64,000 bases of DNA. Origin: Pseudoduganella albidiflava. Its GTDB lineage: Bacteria; Pseudomonadota; Gammaproteobacteria; Burkholderiales; Burkholderiaceae_D. The stretch covers positions 4,402,001 to 4,466,000 of the forward strand of contig NZ_CP036401.1 of assembly GCF_004322755.1 (NCBI RefSeq), read 5' to 3'. The translations under genes and the position numbers were made by a program. This document shows, one piece after another, positions 1 to 8,568 of the stretch. Position 1 is the stretch's first letter, and each line of letters opens with the position of its first letter. The notes beneath the pieces were generated by a model. It did no database searches. It was given only the letters and a program-made list of their open reading frames with translations, and was not told the DNA's origin.

Positions 1-159
1 GACGGGCGCCTTGCCGCTGCCGTCGCGCAGCTTGACGGCATTGTCCACCGACGCAGCCGGCTGGCCCATCTTGACCGAGGCGCAACCCACCAGCTGGCTA
101 GCGGCAACCATGACACCGGCCATCGCCAGCAAACGCATCGAACGCATCAAACGGTTCAT
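1..159 (-). CDS. small outer-membrane lipoprotein, 5' part only
   Basis: Only the first 53 codons are inside the window; the stop lies beyond position 1. The product starts with a basic N-region, a hydrophobic stretch and the lipobox LVGC (Cys at about residue 26), so it should be a lipid-anchored lipoprotein. A GAGGAG ribosome site sits 7 bases before the ATG. It follows the next lipoprotein gene on the same strand after only 10 bases, so the two are probably co-transcribed. The family could not be named from this fragment. Confidence 0.75.
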   Translation of the reverse strand, partial: MNRLMRSMRLLAMAGVMVAASQLVGCASVKMGQPAASVDNAVKLRDGSGKAPV

Positions 160-169
160 CGTGGGCTCC

Positions 170-775
170 TCAATTGAAGTTCTGGGCATTGGACAGGTCG
201 CGCAGCGCGGTGCTCACCACGTCGCGGGTCATCTTGCGCACGGCGGCTTCCATGCTCGGCGATTTTTCCGCGTTTGCCGGCGCGCCGGATGCACCCAGCG
301 TCGTGTGGATCGCATGGCGGGCGGACACCTGTACCGGCTGCGCCTGGCCGGGCGGCAGGTAGGTGACGGTGCAGATATAGCCATCGGTCACGGTGCTGCC
401 CACGGCGCCGAAGGTCAGTCCCGTGACGAAACCGGCGGCCGCGGGATTCTGGCCCGCGATCGCCACGTTGTTCAGCACGACTTGCAGCCTGCCCGCGTCG
501 GGTGCGCCGGCGGCGTCGGCGAACAGTCCGCTGCCAGCCACCTGCTCGCTGACCTGGGCCTTCAGCGCCTCCGTCGCCCGGCTATTGGGCGCGCCGTTGG
601 TCTGGAACTCGAACGACACCGTCACTGGCTTGCTCTGGGCCGGCCTGGTGTAGTCGGCAACCGCGACTTCCCTGGTCATGGTATCGACATAAGGCGTCGC
701 GCAACCGGTCAGCAGGGTAGTGCCGGCCAGCATGGCGACGAGGGAAAAACGCGTGAGCAACGAGGAAGGTTTCAT
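170..775 (-). CDS. lipoprotein of unknown function, 201 aa
   Basis: The N-terminus has two basic residues, a hydrophobic core and the lipobox LLTGC (Cys at about residue 25), showing export and lipid modification. The mature part carries no motif I can assign. It is rich in Ala, Val and Thr, with alternating beta-like segments and a Gly-rich stretch around residues 110-130 (AAGFVTGLTFGAVGSTVTDG) resembling small outer-membrane assembly or trimming lipoproteins. It is the first gene of a two-gene lipoprotein operon with the truncated gene at the window start. The function is unknown; envelope maintenance is only a guess. Confidence 0.8.
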   Translation of the reverse strand: MKPSSLLTRFSLVAMLAGTTLLTGCATPYVDTMTREVAVADYTRPAQSKPVTVSFEFQTNGAPNSRATEALKAQVSEQVAGSGLFADAAGAPDAGRLQVVLNNVAIAGQNPAAAGFVTGLTFGAVGSTVTDGYICTVTYLPPGQAQPVQVSARHAIHTTLGASGAPANAEKSPSMEAAVRKMTRDVVSTALRDLSNAQNFN

Positions 776-1052
776 TGATACCCTGTACTAGAAATTAACC
801 AAATGAAATTTTAACAGGGCGCAATATGGCGAAAAGTCACCAATACTCACGAAAGAGGGAATAAACGTTGATACGGCTCAACCTGGGCTACCGTCGGGGG
901 CAAGACTGGGCAGCCTCGTTGCGAGGAACGTTGCCTTGACTGGATTAGGACGAACGGCGCGGGAGCGCAGCGCCTGCACACGGGGAACCGGCACCCTGAC
1001 AGACGCCGGCCGGGAGAAGTGGATGACCGGCAGGCCGGTCGTGATGCGTTGC

Positions 1053-1412
1053 CTACAAGCCCTGCGCCTCGATATCGGCCAGGGTTTCGCGCCCCTTGTC
1101 GGTCACGGCGAAGCCGTTATCGGCCGGCGTGATGTGGGATTTCTTGCCGAGGAAAGCCAGCACTTCGTCGTCGACCTTGGCGGAAGCGTCGTCCGCCAGC
1201 GCGCGCAGGCCGAGGATGCAACGGCGCAGGAACAGTTTTTCCTTGCCCTTGTCGGTCAGCGACAAGTGGCCATTGCGGGCGAACGACAACATCTTCAGGC
1301 CGGACAGGCGCTTCGTGTTGCGGGCCACGCAGGCGCTGGGCCTGCCCTGGATACCGCGGCGCACTTCGTCCAGCGCGTTGTATTCGTCGGTGGTGAGTTT
1401 TTCGTCTTTCAT
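1053..1412 (-). CDS. hypothetical protein with duplicated winged-helix-like motif, 119 aa
   Basis: The protein begins MKDEKLTTDEYNALDEV. A longer in-frame start upstream adds a compositionally odd leader and is not preferred. It contains two similar segments, LSLTDKGKEKLF (residues about 51-62) and FAVTDKGRETLADI near the C-terminus. Each resembles the wing-proximal L-T-x-K-G-x-x-x-L motif of winged-helix regulators. It has no signal peptide or membrane segment and is probably cytoplasmic. It could be a small DNA-binding protein or a degenerate duplication of one. No partner gene helps to decide. Confidence 0.65.
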   Translation of the reverse strand: MKDEKLTTDEYNALDEVRRGIQGRPSACVARNTKRLSGLKMLSFARNGHLSLTDKGKEKLFLRRCILGLRALADDASAKVDDEVLAFLGKKSHITPADNGFAVTDKGRETLADIEAQGL

Positions 1413-1481
1413 TGAACCTGTTCCATGATGGCGGATGCGGCCGTCATGGTACGCGGGCCGAACGGCCCCTGCAAGCAACGC

Positions 1482-1610
1482 TTACTTGAAACTCTTGAAC
1501 GCCAGCAGGAATACGCCCAGACCGGCGGCAACGCCAGCCAGCAGCATGCGGATCCGGTCCGTGCGGCTGCGGCGGCCGAGATAAATTTTGTTGTGTAAAG
1601 AGTTACCCAT
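1482..1610 (-). CDS. single-span membrane miniprotein, 42 aa
   Basis: A short ORF with a strong ribosome site (GGAGATT, 6 bases before the ATG) encodes a basic N-terminal half (KIYLGRRSRTDRIR), then one hydrophobic segment at residues 22-38 and the end KSFK. Charge distribution and length fit a small inner-membrane protein with its N-terminus in the cytoplasm. The overlapping longer reading frame on this strand is Cys/Trp/Ser-rich and has no ribosome site, so this frame is preferred. The function is unknown. Confidence 0.6.
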   Translation of the reverse strand: MGNSLHNKIYLGRRSRTDRIRMLLAGVAAGLGVFLLAFKSFK

Positions 1611-1822
1611 GACAATCTCCAGATGAATCATTTATTACTAAGCGATTTACTGACTCAATTATAGGAACACTTCAGTGACGCGTTTGTGACAGCCACCACA
1701 AATAAGCACAGCGTGTATGAAGCAAGCAACAGGTGTGTTCGTCTCGTCAATATGGCGCCGCAGCAAACGCCGCCTTGCTAGGATGGGTCCAATTCCCGAT
1801 TTCCCACTCACAGGAGAAGGCC

Positions 1823-2005
1823 ATGAGCGCCATGCAGAAGAACGACCAGCAAAACAAGCAATCCGCGGATGATTCCGAAAAAGGCGGCCACATGATGAAC
1901 GAGCCGGATATCGGCAGTGGCGAGAAATCGCCGGGCGAGAAGGAAACCGACGAGCAGATCCGCCAGATCCCGCAACGCACGCCCGAGCCGCCGAAGGCCG
2001 GCTGA
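1823..2005 (+). CDS. small hydrophilic protein, 60 aa
   Basis: An AGGAGAAGG ribosome site precedes the ATG at 1823, which is preferred over an upstream start lacking one. The product is very hydrophilic (rich in Glu, Lys, Gln, Ser and Pro), has no predicted membrane segment, and probably lacks a fixed fold. It is an isolated gene between two others on the opposite strand. No family was recognised; similar small charged proteins in this bacterial group are usually annotated as hypothetical. Confidence 0.65.
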   Translation: MSAMQKNDQQNKQSADDSEKGGHMMNEPDIGSGEKSPGEKETDEQIRQIPQRTPEPPKAG

Positions 2006-2058
2006 TGTAACAAGCCACCGACATCACAAGCCACCGGCCGCACCAGGCCGCCCCGCGT

Positions 2059-2259
2059 TCAATCCATCCGGATCGGCGGCGGCGGTGCACTCGGTTCTTC
2101 CACCGGAGGGATCTCGGATGGCGGCTTCTCGGTTGGTGGCGGCTGGTTCGGCGGGTCCTGCTCGGGCGGAGGCGTATCCGGATCCGGCGTGATGTGAGCT
2201 GACAGCGGGGCTGACAGCGGTGCAAGTTCTTCCGGCAGGCGCTCCAGGTCTCCACTCAT
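2059..2259 (-). CDS. proline-rich miniprotein, 66 aa
   Basis: The start is supported by AAGGAG 7 bases before the ATG. From residue 25 the protein is almost entirely Pro, Glu, Ser and Asp (repeats of PPPEQDPPNQPPPTEKPP type), so it should be extended and unstructured. It has no signal peptide. It is convergent with the 60-residue hydrophilic protein just upstream. The role is unknown; proline-rich linkers of this type often act as adaptors, but nothing here shows that. Confidence 0.6.
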   Translation of the reverse strand: MSGDLERLPEELAPLSAPLSAHITPDPDTPPPEQDPPNQPPPTEKPPSEIPPVEEPSAPPPPIRMD

Positions 2260-2471
2260 GGCAATGCTCCTTATTAAATATTGTTAAAAAGCATAGCACT
2301 CCCGGCGCAGGCATGGCGCCCGGATGGGCCAGGCCAGCCATGCCGGATGGCAGAGGCCAGCGACGGCCCGGAGGATCTACACTACGGCCGAACTGGCCGG
2401 CTGCCGGTCTGCATGACGGCCGAACCACGCCGTCGCCACCATCAACCAATGCTCGGACCGGGAGTCGATCG

Positions 2472-3080
2472 ATGAGTACACGAGGATTCACGGGCCGCCG
2501 GCCCGATGCCGCTGCGGCGCGGCGCCTGCCGCCCGGCCAGCACGAGACCGATGACTTTCCCGTCCTGTCGCTTGGCCCCGCGCCGGCGATCGACCTGGCG
2601 GCCTGGCGCTTCACGCTGCGCCATGGCGCGCGCCCCCTGGCCAGCTGGAGCTGGGAGCAGTTCCAGGCCCTGCCCCGCACCACGTGGCGCGGCGACATCC
2701 ACTGCGTCACCACGTGGAGCAAGTTCGACACCGTGTGGGAAGGCGTGACGGTCGACGACCTGCTCGCCGCGGCCGGCATCGCGGCGCCCACCGCGTTCCT
2801 GCTGGCGCAATCCTGGGACGAATACGACACCAACGTCCCCGTCGCGGACCTGCTGGACGGCCGGGCCATGGTCGCCACGCACTTCAACGGCGCACCGCTG
2901 GCGGCGGAACACGGCGGCCCGGCGCGGCTGCTGGTGCCGCACCTGTACTTCTGGAAAAGCGCCAAGTGGATCAAGGGCCTGAAATTCACCGAACGGGATG
3001 AAGCCGGCTTCTGGGAATTGCGCGGCTACCACATGCGCGGCGATCCCTGGCGCGAGCAGCGCTACCTGGACGATGAATGA
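2472..3080 (+). CDS. molybdopterin-dependent sulfite-oxidase-like oxidoreductase
   Basis: The 202-residue protein matches the sulfite-oxidase molybdopterin-binding fold (Oxidored_molyb family): an early hydrophobic-acidic segment, then RGDIHCVTTWSKFD around residues 73-86, in which Cys78 is the expected molybdenum ligand, and a later FWKSAKWIKGLKF segment. No twin-arginine or other signal is present, so unlike MsrP/YedY it should act in the cytoplasm. The stop overlaps the start of the flavin reductase gene (ATGA), which implies coupled translation and that the reductase delivers electrons to it. The substrate is unknown. Confidence 0.85.
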   Translation: MSTRGFTGRRPDAAAARRLPPGQHETDDFPVLSLGPAPAIDLAAWRFTLRHGARPLASWSWEQFQALPRTTWRGDIHCVTTWSKFDTVWEGVTVDDLLAAAGIAAPTAFLLAQSWDEYDTNVPVADLLDGRAMVATHFNGAPLAAEHGGPARLLVPHLYFWKSAKWIKGLKFTERDEAGFWELRGYHMRGDPWREQRYLDDE

Positions 3081-3850
3081 AGGCGATGAATGAGCGCGGA
3101 GGGAGTGACGCAAATGAAACGGGCGGGTCCGGCCCCGCCGCCTGGCAAACGGCCGTCATCAGCCGCATCGAACCGCGCACGGCGCGGATGCGCAGCTATT
3201 ACCTGCAGGCGCCGCTGGCGCGCCACGCGGCCGGCCAGCATGTCGACGTGCGGCTGACCGCGCCGGACGGCTACCAGGCGCGCCGCAGCTATTCGATCGC
3301 TTCCGCCCCCGGCGCCGATGCCCTCGAGCTGGCCATCGAGATGCTCGATGACGGCGAAGTCTCCGCCTGGTTCCACGAGGTGGCGCAAGCCGGCGACACG
3401 ATCGGCGTGCGCGGCCCGCTCGGCGGCCATTTCGTCTGGTCGGCGGAACAACCCGGGCCCATCGTGCTGGTGGCCGGCGGTTCCGGCGTGGTGCCGCTGG
3501 TATCGATCGCGCGCGCGTGGCGGGAGGCCGGCGCGCCCGTGCCGGCGCTGCTGCTGCACTCGGCGCGATCTTGGGACAGCCTGGCGTACCGCGAAGAATT
3601 GCGCGGAATCGCCACCGCGCACGGGAATTTCAGCTACCTCACCACCGTGACCCGCGACGCCAACGCGGCGGCGGATCACGCGCGCCGCATCGACCGCGCG
3701 ATGATCGCCGAAGCGCTCGCCCGCCTGGCCGATGTTCCCGGAACCTGCTACGTGTGCGGCGCCAACGGCTTCGTGGAAACGGCCGCCCAGCTGCTGGTGG
3801 CCGCCGGCATCGCGCCGCGCACGATCCGCACCGAGCGCTACGGCGGCTAG
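3077..3850 (+). CDS. FAD/NAD(P)H ferredoxin-reductase-type oxidoreductase
   Basis: This 257-residue protein has the ferredoxin-NADP reductase layout. The FAD motif RRSYSIAS is at residues 69-76, a Gly-rich nucleotide segment VAGGSGVVPL is near residue 132, and the C-terminal CYVCGANGFVE segment is typical of NAD(P)H binding. There is no 2Fe-2S domain. It starts within the stop codon of the molybdopterin enzyme gene, so the two probably form a cytoplasmic NAD(P)H-to-molybdoenzyme electron chain. Both are transcribed away from the convergent hybrid kinase gene that ends 16 bases downstream. Confidence 0.85.
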   Translation: MKAMNERGGSDANETGGSGPAAWQTAVISRIEPRTARMRSYYLQAPLARHAAGQHVDVRLTAPDGYQARRSYSIASAPGADALELAIEMLDDGEVSAWFHEVAQAGDTIGVRGPLGGHFVWSAEQPGPIVLVAGGSGVVPLVSIARAWREAGAPVPALLLHSARSWDSLAYREELRGIATAHGNFSYLTTVTRDANAAADHARRIDRAMIAEALARLADVPGTCYVCGANGFVETAAQLLVAAGIAPRTIRTERYGG

Positions 3851-3866
3851 CCCGGCGCCGGGTGGG

Positions 3867-5792
3867 CTAGCCCCGGTCCGCCACGGCCACGCCTTCCCGG
3901 CGCCCGGCCAGGATGGCGAGGATCTGCTCGACGCTGACCGGTTTCACGAGGTGTTCCTCGAAGCCCGCCTCGAATGCAAGGTCGCGGTCCTTCTGCTGCC
4001 CCCAGCCGGTGACGGCCACCATCACGGTGCGCCCCAGCACGGGCATCGCGCGCAGCGCGCGGGCCAGGTCGTAGCCGTTCAGTCCCGGCAGGCCGATGTC
4101 GAGGAAGGCGAAGTCGGGCGCGAAGCCTTCGGCCGCGGCCAGCGCCTGCGGGCCGTCGTGGCAGACCTGCACCGTATGCCCCATCGTGCGCAGCAGGCCG
4201 CCGATCGCATTGACGAAATCCTCGTTGTCGTCGACCAGCAGGATACGGAACTGGCGGCCATCGCCGTGCCCCAGCGAGGGCCGCGCCACGGGCGCCGGCA
4301 CGTCGGCCAGCACCGGCAGCGTGACGGTGAACGTGCTGCCCTGCCCCGGCCCGCCGCTGGCCGCTTCCAGCGTGCCCTCGTGCAGCTCGACCAGGCGGCG
4401 CGCCAGCGACAGGCCCACGCCCAGGCCCTGGTTGGTGCGCTCCAGCGAAGCGTCGGCCTGCACGAACATCTCGAAGATCGCGCCCAGCATGTCCGGCGCG
4501 ATGCCGATGCCGTCGTCGGCCACGCGGATGTGCAGCCGGCCGTCGCCGCCCACGTCCGCCGACAGCGTGATATGGCCGCCGCGCGGCGTGTAGCGGGCGG
4601 CATTGTTCAGCAGGTTCGACAGCACCTGCGCCAGGCGCGTCGTGTCGCCCATCAGGTACACCGGCTCGGGCGGCAGGCTGACCGCCAGCTCATGGCCCTG
4701 CGCGTCGACGAACGGGCGGGCGATCTCCAGCGCGTTCGTCACCACCGCGTGCAATTCCAGGCTCTCGCGCCGGATCGTCAGCTTGCCGGTGTTGATGCGC
4801 GAGACGTCCAGCAGGTCGTCGACCAGGCGCACCATCTGCTTCAGCTGGCGCTCCATCACGCCGCGCGCGCGCAGGCTGGCGCCCGGGTCGCCGCCGTTCA
4901 GGCGCATGATGTCGAGCCCGGTGCGCAGCGGCGCCAGCGGGTTGCGCAACTCGTGCGCCAGCGTGGCCAGGAACTCGTCCTTGCGGCGGTCGGCCAGCAA
5001 CAGCGCCCGTTCGGCGCCCTGCCGCACGGCCATCTCGCGCTCCAGCGTCAGGTTGGCTTCCTGCAGCGCGTTGGCGCGCCGGCCGATCTCGGCGAGCATG
5101 TCGTTGAAGGCGTCGACCAGCGTGCCGATCTCGCCGCCGTGCTTGCCGTGATGATCGTCGTCGTAGGCCACGCGCAGCGAGAAGTCGCGCCGCTGCATGA
5201 CTTCGCGCGCCACGTCCGTCACGGCGCGCAGCGGCCGCGTGATCGCCTGCTGCAGCCGGCTGGCCACCAGGGCGGCCAGCAGCAGGCTGGCCAGCATCAC
5301 CACGCCGAGGATCATCGCGTAGCTGGCCAGCCGTTCCAGCAGGCGGTAGCGCGCGCTCAGGTACACGGTGCCGACCCGCTCGCCGTTCTCGACGATCGGA
5401 TGGTAGACCACCATGCGGCCGCCCTCGATCGCATGGCCGGCCCGGCCCGGGTGCGCCGGCAGCGGCGGCACGTCGGCACCGGCCTGCGCGTAGGCGGCGA
5501 AGACGGCATCGTTGACACCATAGATGGCGCCCTGCTGGATCTGCGGGCGCACGCGCAGCAGCGCCAGGTTCTGGCGCGCGGCGGCGGGATCGTTGAAGCT
5601 CACCGCCGGTGCCGACACGGTGGCCACGATTTCCGCCTGGGTGGTGAGATCGTCGATCCAGTTCTGCTGGAAGCTCGTCAGGTCGTAGACCAGCATGCTG
5701 ACGGAGGTGGTGACCAGCGCGGCGAACGTGGTGGCCAGGGCCATCGCCACCAGCTTCGCGCGCACGGTATCGGGACGCAGGCGGGACAGCAC
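3867..5792 (-). CDS. membrane hybrid sensor histidine kinase/response regulator
   Basis: 641 residues from a GTG start that overlaps the stop of the YfiR-like gene by one base and has GAAGGGG just upstream. Transmembrane segments lie at about 13-36 and 157-178 and flank a periplasmic sensor domain. Then come HAMP (about 180-235), a HisKA box with His280 in LAHELRNPLAP, an ATPase domain (N box Asn397, GxG boxes about 428-460) and a receiver with phospho-acceptor Asp565 and Lys617. As last gene of the TonB receptor-YfiR-kinase operon, it probably reads the periplasmic YfiR-like protein through its first two segments and passes phosphate to an unlinked partner. Confidence 0.9.
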   Translation of the reverse strand: MLSRLRPDTVRAKLVAMALATTFAALVTTSVSMLVYDLTSFQQNWIDDLTTQAEIVATVSAPAVSFNDPAAARQNLALLRVRPQIQQGAIYGVNDAVFAAYAQAGADVPPLPAHPGRAGHAIEGGRMVVYHPIVENGERVGTVYLSARYRLLERLASYAMILGVVMLASLLLAALVASRLQQAITRPLRAVTDVAREVMQRRDFSLRVAYDDDHHGKHGGEIGTLVDAFNDMLAEIGRRANALQEANLTLEREMAVRQGAERALLLADRRKDEFLATLAHELRNPLAPLRTGLDIMRLNGGDPGASLRARGVMERQLKQMVRLVDDLLDVSRINTGKLTIRRESLELHAVVTNALEIARPFVDAQGHELAVSLPPEPVYLMGDTTRLAQVLSNLLNNAARYTPRGGHITLSADVGGDGRLHIRVADDGIGIAPDMLGAIFEMFVQADASLERTNQGLGVGLSLARRLVELHEGTLEAASGGPGQGSTFTVTLPVLADVPAPVARPSLGHGDGRQFRILLVDDNEDFVNAIGGLLRTMGHTVQVCHDGPQALAAAEGFAPDFAFLDIGLPGLNGYDLARALRAMPVLGRTVMVAVTGWGQQKDRDLAFEAGFEEHLVKPVSVEQILAILAGRREGVAVADRG

Positions 5793-6412
5793 TAGTTCCC
5801 CTTCTGCACGTGCCAGGCCACCGACAGCAGGCGCGAACTGAGTTTCAGGTTGCTGCGTTCGGCGGCCGGCAGCGATACCTCGAAGCGCACCCGTTCGTCG
5901 ACGATGCGGAAGTTGATCACGGCGCCCTGCTGCAGCCCGTTCTCGTCGTCGGCCACGCCGAGCGCGCCGTTCTGCGCGGCGCTGCGCAGCACTTTCGGCA
6001 GGTCGCTGGCCGAGCCGGCGAACACCATCCGCAGGCCCGCCACCGGTTCGCCTTCGCGCAGGCTGCGCACGGCGATCGGGCGGCCGTTGACGGTGCGCCC
6101 GGCCGTGATGCGCGCCAGTTCGGCCGCCACGTCGTCGGCGCCCAGCACGCCCACGGCCAGCGGGCTGCCTTCCTCGCCGCTGTCCTTCGGCGCCAGGAAT
6201 TCCACGTAGCCGAGGAACTTGAACAGGTAGGCGGCTTTCACGCTGCGTTCCAGGTTCGGCGCGGCCGGTGCCGCCGGCTGGCCGATGGCGGGGCCGCTCA
6301 ATGCCACGCACAGCAGTACCAGCGCCAGCAGCGCGGAACACCAGCCCGGCCAGGCAGGCCAGCAGGGCAATGCCGGAACCGGCCGTCGGGATGCGGTGGA
6401 AAATGACGTCAT
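5792..6412 (-). CDS. YfiR family periplasmic protein (DUF4154)
   Basis: 206 residues. After an N-terminal hydrophobic segment (about 25-45) the mature part matches the YfiR/DUF4154 family: VKAAYLFKFLGYVEF near residues 58-72, VGVLGADDVAAELA, and the closing INFRIVDERVRFEVSLPAA and LKLSSRLLSVAW. In Pseudomonas YfiR is a periplasmic regulator that holds a membrane cyclase inactive. Here the membrane partner is the hybrid histidine kinase encoded immediately downstream. The gene starts one base after the TonB receptor stop, so the three proteins are made together. Confidence 0.9.
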   Translation of the reverse strand: MTSFSTASRRPVPALPCWPAWPGWCSALLALVLLCVALSGPAIGQPAAPAAPNLERSVKAAYLFKFLGYVEFLAPKDSGEEGSPLAVGVLGADDVAAELARITAGRTVNGRPIAVRSLREGEPVAGLRMVFAGSASDLPKVLRSAAQNGALGVADDENGLQQGAVINFRIVDERVRFEVSLPAAERSNLKLSSRLLSVAWHVQKGN

Positions 6413-6413
6413 G

Positions 6414-8399
6414 TCAGAAACGGTAAGTAAGCCTGAGCACGGCGGTACGCTCGAACACGCTGCGGTTCGGCGCCGCTCCGAACTCGGGGTGGGACTTGTG
6501 CAGCAGGTTCTGGCCGATCAACGCCACGTCGAGCCTGCGCGTTGCTTTCCATGTCCATTGCAGGTCCAGTTCATGATAGGACGGCACGGCCGGGAGGCGC
6601 AGCGCGCCGACCCGGCGCCATGTCCAGTCCAGCTGCATGTCGGCCGGCAGGTCGTGCGACGAGCGCAGTTGCCAATAGTGGCTCGGGTCGGCCGTGGCCA
6701 CGCCTTCCCTGGCGCCGGTATCCCGGCTGCCCGGATACAGCGCCGTGTGCACGCGCTGCACCACCAGGCCGCCGTTCAGGCGCCAGCCATCGAGCGGCTG
6801 TCCGCTCATCCACATCTCGATGCCGCGCGTGTGCCCATGGGCCATGTTGCGAAACTCCGCCAGGCCGCTGTACGCCGGCCCGTCCTCGTTCGGTTCCGAG
6901 GTGCGCAGCCGGTCGTACTTGGCGATGAACGCCGTGGCCGAATAGGACCAGCGCGGCGATGGCTGGATGCGATAGCCCAGTTCCACCGTCTTCGCCGTCT
7001 CCGACTGGAAATCGGGGCCGCCGCCGAAGATATAGCGCGGCACGCCGTTCACCAGCACCGGTGTCACCGGCCGGTAGAAATCGCGGTCGACGCGCGACGG
7101 CGCGCGCACCGTGCGCGCCAGGCTGCCCCACAGCAGCTGGCGGCTGTCCGGTGCCCACGCCAGCCGCACGGTGGGCAGCACTTCCGCCCCCGTATAGTGG
7201 TTGTGCTCCACCTTCACGCCGCCGGTCAGCCGCAGGTCGTCGCGCAGCGCCACTTCATCCTGCACGAACAGGCTGCCCCAGTGCATCGACAGGTCGTTCG
7301 GCAGGTAGGCCTGGGCGCGCCCGTTGGCGATGCGGTCGCGCGAATAGCGGTAGCTGGCGCCCCACGTGACATTGTGCGGCATCGACGAACCTGCCGCCAG
7401 CCGCACGCTGTGCTGCGCATCGAGTTCGATCGTGTCGAGCCGTTCGTACATCGTGTTCGGATGGTTGCGTTCCGTGTGATCGAGCACCAGTTGCAGGCGC
7501 ACGTTCGAATCGTCCGCCAGCCGGCGCGTCAGCCGCGCCACCACGTTCGCTCCCGACAGCAGCACCGGTCCCGCGCTGCGCTGCGCGAGGTCGGCTTCGT
7601 AGATATCGCCGGACAGCATCAGGCCGCCGCGCGCGCGGTCCCAGTCGGCGCGGAAGCCGGCCTGGCGCCGCAGGTAGCCGGTGGCGGCTTCGCCGGTGTC
7701 GCGCACCGCGTCGTCCGCTTCGGCGTAACGCGCATAGACGCGATAATGCCCGCCGTTGCGCAGCGTGCCGCCGTAGCGGACACTGGCATCGCGGTCATCC
7801 GCGCCGGCGGCACCGGCCAGCAGGCCGCCCTGGGTATCCTTGGCCGAGCGGGTGATCACGTTGATCACGCCGTTGACGGCGTTGGCGCCCCAGATCGTGG
7901 CGCCGGGCCCGCTGATCACCTCGATCCGTTCCACGTCCTCCAGCAGCACATCCTGGGCATCCCAGGAGACACCGGAGAACAGCGGCGTATACAGCGTGCG
8001 CCCGTCGACCAGCACCAGCAGCTTGTTCGACTGGCGGCTGTTGAAGCCGCGCGCCGTGATCGCGTAGTTGCGCGCATCGGACCGCGCCACCTGCAGGTTC
8101 GGTGCCAGGCGCAGCGCCTCGGGCAGCGTGCGCGCGCCGCTGCGGCGGATCTCGTTGTTGGAGATGATATAGACCGACGCGGCGGCGTCGCCCAGCCGTT
8201 CTTCCTGCCGCGAGACGGAGGTGATGACGATGTCGCTCAACTGTTCGAGCGACAGTTCGGCGATGTCATCCTGCAGCGACGCGGCCCCCGCGCATCCGGC
8301 CGCCAGGACCAGGCAGGCGGCCGCGATCGGCCCACGCAATATGGCTGGACGCTGGATGGTTGGACCACGTGTCATCGGACCGTATCTGTTTGGTCTCAT
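6414..8399 (-). CDS. TonB-dependent outer-membrane receptor, signalling-linked type
   Basis: 661 residues with an N-terminal signal sequence (hydrophobic stretch about 23-40), then the plug domain: DIVITSVSRQEERLGD acts as TonB-box region, RGFNSRQSNKLLVLVDGR and DVERIEVISGPGATIWG are typical plug motifs. The beta-barrel follows and ends in the aromatic LRLTYRF. Upstream ATGs lie in a poorly supported extension, so the ATG at 8399 was chosen; the ATG at 8375 is an alternative. This plug type is often found next to YfiR-like proteins and cyclases or kinases. The substrate is unknown. The gene is divergent from the prolyl hydroxylase gene. Confidence 0.88.
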   Translation of the reverse strand: MRPNRYGPMTRGPTIQRPAILRGPIAAACLVLAAGCAGAASLQDDIAELSLEQLSDIVITSVSRQEERLGDAAASVYIISNNEIRRSGARTLPEALRLAPNLQVARSDARNYAITARGFNSRQSNKLLVLVDGRTLYTPLFSGVSWDAQDVLLEDVERIEVISGPGATIWGANAVNGVINVITRSAKDTQGGLLAGAAGADDRDASVRYGGTLRNGGHYRVYARYAEADDAVRDTGEAATGYLRRQAGFRADWDRARGGLMLSGDIYEADLAQRSAGPVLLSGANVVARLTRRLADDSNVRLQLVLDHTERNHPNTMYERLDTIELDAQHSVRLAAGSSMPHNVTWGASYRYSRDRIANGRAQAYLPNDLSMHWGSLFVQDEVALRDDLRLTGGVKVEHNHYTGAEVLPTVRLAWAPDSRQLLWGSLARTVRAPSRVDRDFYRPVTPVLVNGVPRYIFGGGPDFQSETAKTVELGYRIQPSPRWSYSATAFIAKYDRLRTSEPNEDGPAYSGLAEFRNMAHGHTRGIEMWMSGQPLDGWRLNGGLVVQRVHTALYPGSRDTGAREGVATADPSHYWQLRSSHDLPADMQLDWTWRRVGALRLPAVPSYHELDLQWTWKATRRLDVALIGQNLLHKSHPEFGAAPNRSVFERTAVLRLTYRF

Positions 8400-8568
8400 A
8401 AGCCGCGCCAGGCAGGTAGAGTTGTTTTCAAGAATTATAATCACGCCGACGCATCCCCTCGCGCACAGTAGCACATCGGGCTTGCAATTTGCGCAACCGG
8501 CCGCATGGAGCCGCGAATTTCGCACCACTGCCCCGGAAGGCGCGCCGGTTTGGGTATACTTCGTGGCC

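Noticed and set aside
3732..5795. Long plus-strand open frame over the hybrid kinase gene
   Set aside because: Shadow of the kinase; His/Gln/Arg-rich product without motifs.
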